Source: Coccinella septempunctata
Taxonomy: Eukaryota; Arthropoda; Insecta; Coleoptera; Coccinellidae
DNA length: 64,000 nucleotides
Assembly (NCBI RefSeq): GCF_907165205.1
Contig: NC_058192.1
Span: 29,416,001-29,480,000, forward strand
Reading direction: 5' to 3'
The notes beneath the pieces are model-generated. The model ran no database searches. It saw nothing but the letters and a program-made list of their open reading frames with translations, and had not been told where the DNA came from. Positions 35,101 to 47,100 of this stretch are shown one piece after another. Position 1 is the first letter of the stretch; each line of letters opens with the position of its first letter. The position numbers and the translations under genes were made by a program.

Positions 35101-38100
35101 ACATTCAAAGGGAGTAAATTTTCACCACATAAAGAAAGGCTACTCCTACTTAGAATAAATGCGGAAATTCTCACCGATCATTGGGTTCAGACAAGGCCAT
35201 TCGACCGCCCAACAAACACATAGTATAACACAAACAATAAACCAAGCCTTTAAGCAGAAGATGCACTGTACTTCAGCCTTTTCGGATGTGAGTCAGGCAT
35301 TCGACAGAGTATGGTATACCGGATTGTTATACAAGATCAAAAACATTTTCCACTGAAATTCTTTGATACATTGAATTCCTATCTCATAAACAGACAGTTT
35401 CGAACCTGAGTAGGACAGGAAATATCGGGATATTACAGCATTCAAGCTGGTGTCCCTCAAGGGAGCATTCTGGGCCCAGCACTCTACCTACTTCATACCT
35501 CGGACGGAACTACAAACATCCACCCACACTAGAACCGGAATATTTGCCGATGACAAGGTTGTAATGGCATCACACAGAGATCCAGCAACACATCTCGTTC
35601 AAAAACATCTAAATGAACTACAGATTTGAATGAATAAGTGGAAAAGAGACTAAATCCAAACAACTGGACTTCATTTTGAAAAAGGAACGATGCCCACCTA
35701 TCCGTCTGAATAATAGAACAATTCCACAAATTATAACAGGAAAATATCTTGGTTTCCAATAGAATACAATACTCACCTGGAAAGAACACATAATGAAGAA
35801 GAGGAAACAAATTGATATCGAAATTAAAGAAATCCGCTGGCTGATTGGCAGAAAATCAAAGTTATCACATGAAAACAAAATATTATTGTACAAAACCACA
35901 ATTAAAACAATCTGGACATATGGAATAGAACTCTGGGATTGCGTAAGCAAATTTAACATTGCTATGATATAAATAAGGGAATCAAAAATAGTACGAATGA
36001 TAGCTAACGCACCATGGTATGTTTCAAACCGTACCCTGCATGAAGACCTTAATATCCCATACGTTGAAGATGTCACCAAAAATAGAAGCCGAAATCACCA
36101 CGCAAGACTGGGAGACCATCCAAACATTAGAGGTACTCTAAACGCAAATGCCAAACACCAGATTATAGAGACCTTGGCCAGATGATCTAATGAATGAATG
36201 AGTTTCTCTCAGTGGAGAGAATTTTCAGGCCTTTAAAATTTTTATATCAAATTAACTTATACATTGCAAATTCTTATTGTTAATTACTATGATATAATAA
36301 AAAAATTTATCAAGACGTATTGCAATTTTTCCGCAAAATTCATTATCAAGAAATCCTATGAACTAGTTAATAATATTCATATCTAGCCCAAAAATGTCCA
36401 AATTAACTTATTTCGATGTAATAAACCTATTCCTGTGCTTTCTTTCAGTCCTGTCAGTACAAAAACATCTCTACAGGAATAATGTGAATCCGCAATGAAA
36501 TAATAGATCTTCTGAAAATCTGTCTGTCTCAAAATTATTTTCAATGAATAAAATTCATTAGAATTTTATTCATCAAATGAAGGATTAATAATGAGTAAAA
36601 CTCTAAGCCCATTACTAGCAGAAATTTTCATGGATCATATTTTATATTTAATATTAAGTAAAATCTTATTTGGGAGAATACTGAAGAATATCAAACTTTT
36701 AGAAATTGGAGAGTATCGAATCAACTTTAAAAATGAAAAATACCTTGAGTAAATAGATGAAAAATAATAAACTTCGAACGAATAAGGTAAATAAATGTGG
36801 AGTTCATAAACTTACTTGTACAGTGATAAGTGATTGTTCGTCTTTTTATATCAAACCGCTGAAAAACTTCAGAAAGAAATATTTAAACAAAAAATTTCTT
36901 CACTGACAAGAGCACTAGAAATTCTACGTTTGCTGAGCATCTGTTGAGTGTAAAGCACTACTGCAACGAATACTTCGAGTCTTCCAAACTCCAAATGTAG
37001 AAGCTAAGGGTGAAAAACTGAATCGTTCAGAAAGTAGTAGTATTTTCGTGAGTTTAGTTGCTAATATAAAACAAATAAACGAAAAAAAGGCCGTGAAAAA
37101 AATTATAAAAATTGTATGAGCAATAAAGAAAAAATATAGAAAACCTTGAAATATAAGGAAAGATTTCATAACATCGGGGAATATAGATTTCATTTTGTAT
37201 AAATAAAAAAATTCCTTAGCTATATTATTTAACCACCGATCTAGTCCGATTTGTACCTGCCAGAGACAACTCTGGTACCTGCTCTGAAAACTATCATTAC
37301 CCCTTCTTGTGAAACTCGAGGAAGCTTTTGTTTGCGGATGTTGTTGAAGAACAATGCAATAAAGTTTTCAATTATGAACTGATTTTTTGTTAGATTCTTC
37401 GGATCAGAGAGAAATCCAGATAAAGATTCGTATTATTCGTTATCTCACTGCAATTATTCGAATCTTTCACTGACTTTCACTCAGAAATTTTCAATTATAT
37501 TCTGCCTTGATCATAACAAGAAAATTAAAAATGAGCGTTACAGATTCCCTCTTTATTTGGTTTCGTCGAAAATTAGTAAAAACCGTAAAAACAGATGACG
37601 CTGAAGTTTGTTTTTGGATACAGTGACTCTATCAAACACAGTGGCGACAATTGTCTCGTTTTTCATCGTTTTAACAAGAATATGGAGTATTTGGTTACGT
37701 GACGTGACGTGAGCCAATCCGCATTCCGAATTATAGATCATAGCATTGAAATCTGTGCTTATAAGCCGCCATATTCTTGCTAAATTTCCAATTGTCGCCA
37801 CTGTGTTTGATAGAGTCACTGTATTTTTGGAGTGGTCCATCTATTCTCTGTTCTTTTAATCTATGGGTGGGATTATCTGTCCAGCTAATAGCGGCTACAC
37901 ACTGCCCAGCATGGGTATGAAACTAAAGTAAGAAATTGAGAAGCAGCTTCTGATTGGTGGCACCTTCAATGGCCGCCAAGCATGCGCAAAACATCGAATT
38001 GCCGTCCGGTGGCCGGTGCCGTGTTTTGAATTTTGAACTTCGCTCTCTCTGTTATCATCCATCTTTGAGCTAGTGTGCGTGTTGTGATTGTTTACAAAGG

Positions 38101-41100
38101 TTTTTATACAAGTGCATGAAAATTATTGTTCAATATCCTTGATGTGATAGTACGACGTAAGTATTTTCTGATTAACATGATACAGGTTTAAAAATAATTT
38201 CATTTATGTATTTCAGACCTCTTGAATCATCCAATTCGAATAGTGATTGAAAGAATGTTTGAATGCAGTTCGCCTTTATCTCGATGGTTGATTTATGCAG
38301 GTAAGTAGAAAGGTAAGTCGTCATTTATTATATTATATTAATATTTTTAATGTTATTGGTTAATGTATCGTTCCTAATATTATATTTTCATAACTGTTTT
38401 AATATTTTCCTTTTATGCTACTAATTCTTTAAATATGTCTGGTACTACAGTAAAGTCGTCATCTTCTTGTAAGATTGCTTACTCTTGTAAATATCCTTCC
38501 TGCAGTAGTGTCTTCAGAAAAAATTTGCCACCTGGTGAAAAAAATAAAAATTTCTTTTATTTCCCCAAAGATCCCTCAAGAAGAGAAACTTGGATGAAAA
38601 TTTGTGGTTTGGATTCAAAAATCCATGTTTCTAATTTCCGAATTTGTCAGGATCATTTCAGATTTTCTGATTTCAATAATCCTAGGGAACCGAAGTACCT
38701 CAAATATCTGTCAATTCCTAAAGCCCCTGTAAATCCACCTTATCATCAAATTCTCACATCTAATTATCCAAATTCAAATACAAATATTCCATTCAACATA
38801 TTCGATGTATCTTCGATTGAAAATTGTTTATCCAACTCACCAATCGATGTAACGCACCAGGTGGAAAGTTATCAGCAGTTCTTATTCTCAAAGGGGTTAC
38901 CTAGTAATCTTTGTACATTTCCACCCACTAATTCTAATCAACTGTCTAGTGATAATAGTATTCAAAATCCTATACCAAGAATCTCACAATCCAACAATCA
39001 AGATAGAAACATCTCTTTGATTCATTCTCCTCCTGCTTCTGTTGAGAAGGCACCCAGTACTTCATTTCATTCCAATATATCTCAATCAAATGAGCCAGAT
39101 GAAGAAGTTATTGTTTCTATTTGTGATAATATAAGCCCCTTATCACATTCAAAGAGAAGACATAAATTTTCTTTCCTGAAGGAGGCTGATGATTCGAGTA
39201 AAGTAGAAAAAGATGTGTATCGGATACACAGAAATACAACATCTAAACTTTCAAAATTGAAAACATTATTGAGAAATAAAAGAACTCAGCTTAGTGAAAT
39301 AAACAGATTGTATAGAGACGGTAAATTCAAATTCATTGAAGAAAATTTAAATTCAGTTAGCAAGCATTTCATTAATTCCCAATTGAGAAACTCGGCAAAA
39401 TCACCTACAGGTCGAAGATGGACCATAAATGATAAAACTTTTGCTCTCGCCATGTATAAAAGAAGCCCGAGACTTTATAGATATTTAAGATCAGTTTTTA
39501 AATTGCCAGCACCTAGAACTTTGCAAACCCTTCTTTCCAATATACCTTTTGAATGCGGAATTTTAAAATCAGTTCTAGAATTTTTGAGAATTCAGGTAGG
39601 AAACATGGATGAGTTGGATACATACTGTGTTTTGATTTTTGATGAAATTTCTATTAGTAGTGATCTATCATATAATATTCGGCATCAGAAGATATCAGGA
39701 TTCGAAGATTTAGGTTCCTTGGGTCGAACATCTAACCCAGCAAATCATGCTCTCGTTTTTATGATAAGGGGCATCCAGAAAAACTTTAAAATTCCCATTG
39801 CATATTATCTTTCAAAAGATAGTGTCAAATCTTGCAATTTAAAACAACTGATAGTAGACATAATTAAGGAATTACAAGCAGTGGGTGTAAGAATTTGTGC
39901 GACTGTTTGTGACCAAGGCAGTACTAACAAAACTGCCTTGAACTCCTTAGTTTCAGATCACACAGATGATCAACCTTCTCCTTTCCACTTTGTAGTTAAT
40001 GGCCAGCGAGTTTTCACAATATTTGATGTCCCTCATCTTTTAAAGTGTACTCGTAACTCTATTATCGATGGAAAGTTGGAATTTGAGACAGGGAAGTTTG
40101 CTTGTATGGACCATATAAAGGAAGCTTTCCATTTTGATAATTCTAAGAGAACATATAGATGCTGCAGTAAATTAACTGAAAATAATTTCAATTTTTCAGA
40201 TTCCTATATGAAGATGAAAGTGAATGTGGCAGCCAGACAACTGAGTCACACTGTAGCAGCAGCTATTGAAACTTTCTGTGCGTCTGGATATATGGAGACA
40301 AACGCGTTGCATACCGCTGAGTTTTGTCATCAGATTGATAATCTATTCGATTCATTGAATAGTTCGCAGTTTCATAATTCGGATGGAAAAAAATATCGAT
40401 CTGCATTGTCTGACAACTCGCCTCATTTAGAATTTTGGTCGGATATGTTGCCCAAAATTAATAATTGGAAAATTTTTCGTAATGGGAAGTGTAGTAAACA
40501 TTTTAAATTTGTTCAGGGGTGGACTATCACGATAAGGTCTATTATGGAATTATGGAAACTCTTGCGGTTTGAGGGTTTGACGTTTTTGAATTTAAGAAAT
40601 TTCAATCAGGATCCTATTGAAAATTTATTTGGACAAATAAGGCAACATGGATTTGGCAATACAAATCCAAATTCTTCACAATTCGTGGCAGCTCTTAAAA
40701 CTTTAGTAATCAATAATTTAAGTTCACCGGTGTACAAGTCCTTTAACTGTGAAAACGATTTTTGTGATTCATTAGGGAATTTTGGGGATTTTATTAGTAA
40801 ATATAATAGGGAAAATGAATGATAGCTGTGAAGAACATACCAATAATTCTGATGTTGTCGATGAGGATGATGATGTAGATGATATTACGGATCAAAATCA
40901 CGCCTCTTCTTATGTAGCCGGCTACATCTTGAAAAAATTAAAAATTTCGGAATTTTTAGAATGTGAAAATTGTAGGAAATGCTTCTTTTCAGAACACGTA
41001 TTGAGTCAGCATCTTTTTGTTAGTTTCAAAGAATTTGATGACAAAATTCGGTTGAATTATGCAAGTGAGCAATTGGTTCAAATGGTTGACGAGTTTCATA

Positions 41101-44100
41101 TTGAATTATATAAATTTTTGGACAAAAATGGTCATGAGACAAAATTGCTGGATAAATTCATTTCAAAATTCACCCGGGAGTATCAAAAAATGTCATTCTG
41201 TACTATCCATGACCTTTCGCAAAATATTTACAGAATTCTCTTTCGTGTAACAATTTTCAAATATATTCGTGAAAAAAATAAAACTATAAAACCTCCCCAT
41301 TCTGGACATCTAAGAAAAAATCGAATAATACGTGAGAGCAGGATAAATAATCAATGAACCAATTGCTTCTTGTATATTAGTCGTTTAATATATGTATATA
41401 TTTTTCCCCATTTGTAGAGCCAAAGTGATTGTGCTAACGGACTCTGTGATATCATGTGATGGTTATATTTATTCAAAGATTATATTTCTTTTCTTATTAC
41501 TGTTTAAATGGTTCCCTTGCCTGTGTACATATAATGTCCCTTTAACCCATGTTATTTTTTCAAGACAAGCAATTAACTGATTGTGATATTTCCTTTGTAT
41601 ACTTATTGTGATAATTTGTGGTATAGTATTATTTTTGCATTCAATGTTTTTTTTATTTATTTCGTTACTGTTTGCATGTTTTTCGTTGAATATATTTTGG
41701 AAATAAGAATGAATCGTACTTTTAACAACCCCTTCATTCAATATTTTCTATCAAATGTTATGATTTTGGACTCTGGGTTTAGAGTTTTTATTTGAAGAAT
41801 TTATTTTTACATTTTTTTTACTATTTGCATTGTTACTTTTTTGTATATATTTTTCCTTCTTAATTACCTCCTTATTCTCAATTTTTCTATTAAATGTTAT
41901 TTTTTGAAGACTGAACTTTTGGACTCTGTGATATTATGTCAATGTTTTTTTATATATTATATAAAATTATATTTTGCATGATAGATGCAAATATCAGTTA
42001 TTATTCAATATTAAATGTTTTCTGCATATATCTATTTTTGTTTCAAAAGTCATCCTGTTTCTGAAAAATTGACAATGATTTTATTCAGACACCAGGAAGC
42101 TAGAATAAAGTTCACTAACATGTGACACAAATTATAAAGTATTTCAAAAAATCCGTCAATTGATCATCATTTCACAAATTTTATGTATCTTTCAAGTATT
42201 TTTACAATAATTTATGTATATTTATCATTCATTCAATAAATGATTTATGAAGATTCTTGTTTTCATGACTTTCCACTTCTTGAATCACAAATAATAGAAC
42301 AATTTACTTATTATGACAATCCACACCTAGGTGATTAATCACTTGCCAGTTTTCGCTTGGAAAAGTGTCTAATTTTTAAAACAGCAAAACTGAGAAATTG
42401 CCCTTGTGCGCGACACCTCTTATTTATATCTATATAAGCAAGATTCAAATCCAATTTGAATTTTCCCGCCTTCCCCCACTTCTCGGCCACCTAAGATGGC
42501 GGCCAATTCTGTTGCCAATGAATAGTAGGGAGTTTACACTTCTCTTATTATTTGTGTTCTGTGCTGCCCAGCTCGGTCGGGCCGATGTGATGTGAAATCG
42601 GTCCGTGTGTAGCTACACACGACAGAGGATTTGTCGGGTCTTGTCGTACGGCCTAGCCATCCAACAGCACGAATGACCGACCAAGTTGGATCGTGTGGAG
42701 CGCTGTCGGGTGGAAACAAGCTCATTCTGTATTAAGATGTCGACTAGAGGGGTATTCGCTGCTGCAAAAATGGCCGTCACCATTGATCCGAGAGATGTAT
42801 ACTCCAGCGATCGTGAAATTCGACTGACCAAGTTGGACGCCGGTCGTACCGTGTGTACGCAACGCCCAATCTGGTCGTCCCGACCGAGTTGGGCAGTGTG
42901 TAGCCGCTTTAATAGATCTGTGGGTTTCGTTCTACGCAATTGCAAAGAATTTTCGAATTTGTTGGCTATTCAGTCGGTGTATTTCAGTTTGATACCTACC
43001 AAACTTGAGTACTGTGCGTTGGTGTGGAATCCCTATCACGAAAAATATATTGTAGCATTGGAATCCACCAAAAAACATGGCGTTACCCCTATTCGGCATT
43101 ACGACTAAAACTCTCTTCTGGTTGATTTCAACATCACAAGTTTGAGAAAGAGGAGAGAAATTTCAGGTGCAATCTTTGCTTTCAAATCAGTTAATGGTCA
43201 AGTCGATTCGATGTATCTGCTATCTCTGTTGAATTTTAATACGCCGCGCATTCTATCCAGAACGAATTTTACGAACTTTTAGGATTGCTGTTCTAATATT
43301 CAACACCATTTTCATAGTCCGGTAGCATCTATCTGCAGAAGCTTGAATGGTTTACCCCCAGTCGATATATTCTTTCTTAGTTTGAGTCAATTTAGGAGAC
43401 AATTGTATTCATTAGTTAGAAACTTATTTTTGTTTGTTTTTTTTTGTGCTTTTTGGTTCATATTACATAACCGCGCCTGAGGATAGCTTGAGGTAATATT
43501 ATACTTATATTTATAGGTTTACCTGTATGTATCTCTTACTTGTATACACCTGTAATTGGGCAGTTGCCTGTTGGATGTAGAAAGATAAATGAATAAATTC
43601 GGAGGTGCTGTGCAGAAAAAACGTTGGACAAACGATCTTGGAGGTGCTGCTCAGAAAATGCATCCAATAACTGCTTTTTCCGAATCTCAAACAGTGCCAG
43701 GACAAATAAAAAAAGAGGTGGACAATCATATGGACCTGAGATGGACGAACGACCCTGAAATTTTGGTTTCAAAATTCGCATTTGACTATTTAAAGATAGG
43801 AAGCACTCCTGGGGAATTTAATTTATTGAAAAAACTAAATGATGATCAAATAAAAATGTATTCTCGAGTAACTGAACAATATTTCTTAATAAGCTTTTTA
43901 GGGTTTTCACTCCCAATCTCTGAAACAAAAGCAATTAAAAATGAAATAAACAATTTGCTCCTGCGTAAATTCTTGCACTAATGTGTCAGGAGCAAGATAT
44001 CGATTGAAATTTATTCTGGCAGGATTCTACATTTCTTAATAAACTTTTTAGGGTGAAAATGTCAGGAGCAAATCGACTAGAAAAAATTGTTGCCTGACAA

Positions 44101-47100
44101 TGAACTGAAAATAAAGAACGTTGAAATTATAATTTTATGTCGTAACGTTTTGGAGTCTATATCAAACTCCTACATCAGACGAAAAAAATTTTCGAAAATC
44201 ATCTGAATTTTATCTTTTGTTTGACATTAATTGTCAATACATAGAAACAGAGACTGTATAGAAACATTGATTGATTTAATTTTGAAATTACCGGATGATA
44301 GTTCCTTCTTCAGTAAATAGATCCAAATATGATCTATTCCTACCGAACAATTTGCCAAATTTGTTCTAATCTTTCTTTTATAATGGTCTGATTCGTGATC
44401 GATTAATTTCTCTATTCTTAATAATATTTTTATGTTCCCGTTTTCTTATTTCTAGAGATCTGGACGTTTCACCTGTACATATAAGTTTTACCACAAATAC
44501 AGGGTATGTTGTAAATACAATTTTTTGATTTTTGTTTTTTGTTCAAAGGTTTAGTTTTTGTTAATATAGCTCTTAAATCATTTTGCGTTTTAAAAACAGT
44601 TCTTATGTTGAATTTCGAACCGATTCTTCTTATTTTTTCTAGTTGATTTGCTCCTGACACATTAGTGCAAAAATTTACGCAGGAGCAAATTGTTTATTTC
44701 ATTTTTAATTGATTTTATTTCAGAGATTGGGAGTGAAAACCCTAAAAAGTTTATTTAGAAATGCAGAATCCTCCCAGAATAAATTTCAATCGATAACTAA
44801 ACAATAGTTTGAAGGACTACACGAAATGATTGAAACTAAAATCAAAGGAATAGGTTGTAACTCACAACAGCCTTTCGAAACTGAAATAAAACTTGCAGAA
44901 GGTTTAACGTATGAAAACTGTTTTACAAAATTTATCCATTTTGAACATATCCAAATTTCCAAAGTAGTTTATAACCCATATACTTCATTCACTTTTATTT
45001 TAGCAGTCGGTTGGCCATGGAAATTTGACACATTTCACTCTGTATAGTACGAAAATGTGGGGTTATGACGCTTGTCAAAACATTTTTGAGTTTTAAATCA
45101 ACGCTATGTTGCCCGTTCTACGTAAAAGTTTCTGTCATTACGTATTTTATCACAATGTCGAATTTCTTCGGAAAATATGTGACGAACATAATTGAAGTTT
45201 ATACAAACTGATTGAAGGCATACCAAATCCAGTTGTTTTCATGGAAAATACAAGAGATCAGTATAATATCAGAATATGCACTAGCTTGAGGAGAGTTAAT
45301 GTTCGTTATCTTCTTTGGCTTACATCATTTGTGGATTTCAAAAATATTAACCCGAAGATGAAATGCATATGATGCAGTGGTTGGGAATGGGTATCTCCCG
45401 AAGGAATTAACAGATAATTGCAAGAATGTTAAATTCTTCAATAAAAATCATCTTGCATCAATATAAGTAGAAGGAATTGAAGGAAGTTTCAAGTTAAGAT
45501 GAACTTCACCTTTGAACAAGAATTTCACATGAATAAACAAGTAACAGGCCAACTTCCGCGTATTTGAGGCTATTCATCTTAATACATTGATGTAATAATA
45601 ATAATTAGGTATTTATTAGTACCTTAAGACATTTACATTGTATAGGACAAGTCAAATGAAAAATGGAAAAATCTATTTTAGGGAACTTATTCTCCGATGA
45701 CATTTATCGAAGATCCTGTAGTAAACTTTTCGCATTAATTCACTCAAACATAAAATTCTCAAATGCCACCACTTTTTTGGGTCTCCCAATAGAAGGAAAC
45801 TCTTTGTCATCCTCTTCATTCACAATCTTTCTGATTGTGGAAATATCCAGCTGAAATATAAGTCGTTTAGATTCAGATGAAACATTATATAAATTCTCTT
45901 ACATTGAATATGTTCGCTACCGTCTGACGTATTGTGGATTTTAGAATATCAAGGTATAACTATTTGAATGAGCGGACCTGAATTCTAAATAGCACTTCCT
46001 GAAACCCTGTCTCTTTTTTCAAATCACTTCCGGCATTTTCGTAATAAAATTGATATTAGTTGTGGCAACGGCGTTATGACATTAACGACATATCATGAGT
46101 GCCAACCTAACTTCGTTCTAGTTACAAAAACTTGAGAAAGTTATTTCATGGCCAACCGACTGCTAAAATAAATTTGAATGAAGTATACCTTAAACATACT
46201 CCGAGTTTTATTTCAGTTTCGATAGGCGGTTGCGCGTTACAGCCTATTCCTTGTAATTTAGTTTTAATAATTTCAGGTAGTTCTTCAAACTGCTGTTTAG
46301 TTACTCGAAAATACATTCTCAATTGACATCACTTAGTTCTATCAATAAATTTAATTTCCCATGAGCGACTTTTTTTCCTTAAATAATCTTTTTTCCATAT
46401 TGATTTTTTATGCCTTTTGGACAAACTATACAAAAAATTTTTTTTTATTTCCGAATCCAAAAGTAGGTTTAACTGAACGGCTGGATCCATATTTTTATGA
46501 GAAACAAACCAAAAGACACAGAAACAACTATCTATACTCCAATCACTTTTATTTCAGCACTCAGTTGGCCATGAAGTAATTTTCTCAAGTTTTTGTAACT
46601 AGAACGGAGTAATGTTGGCACTCATGAAATGTCGTTGATGTCATAACGCCGTTGCCACAACTAATATCAATCAATATTACAAAAATGCCGAAAGTGATTG
46701 AAAAATTGAAAAGACGGGGTTTCAGGAAGTGCTATTTAGAATTCAGATACGCCCATTCAAATAGTAGTTAACCGTGGTATTCAAATATCTACAATACATC
46801 AGGCGGTAACGAACATATTCAATGTAAGTTAACTTATGTAATGTTTCATCTGAATCTAAACGACTTATATTTCACCTGAATGTTTCAACAATCAGAAAGA
46901 TTGTGAATGAAAATGACGAAGAATTTCTTTCCATTCGGAGACCCAAAAAAATGGTGGCATTTGAGAATTTTATTTAAGAGTGAACGAATGCGAAAAGTTA
47001 CTACAGGATTTTCGATTAATGTCATCGTAAAATAATTTTTAATTTGACTTGTCCTATACATTGTAAATGTCATAAATGATCAATAAATACAGGGTTGGGA

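Larger units (their letters stand above)
37890..42908 (+). mobile_element. THAP/P-superfamily element, about 5.0 kb
   Basis: Ends share 19 bp, AGCGGCTACACACTGCCCA (37890-37908) and complement (42890-42908), around a P-type transposase. An 8-bp target duplication is imperfect at best: GCTAATAG on the left, TTTAATAG on the right. Right subterminal DNA repeats GACCRAGTTGG and GTGTGTAGC several times. Possible 5' UTR introns: donor at 38158 (GTAAGT), acceptor ATGTATTTCAG to about 38218, donor at 38300. Confidence 0.85.

Noticed and set aside
37553..37840. Protein-coding gene conserved at 37.6 and 59.2 kb
   Set aside because: The ORFs start alike only because both lie in a repeated MITE-containing sequence; they diverge and end differently, with no domain.
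37882..42916. Perfect 8-bp target duplication for the 5-kb P element
   Set aside because: GCTAATAG and TTTAATAG share only six of eight bases and the ends are offset by one; reported as imperfect only.
42613..43108. Overlapping ORFs at the P-element right end
   Set aside because: They cross the TIR into LINE sequence and contain the subterminal repeats, so they are not genes.
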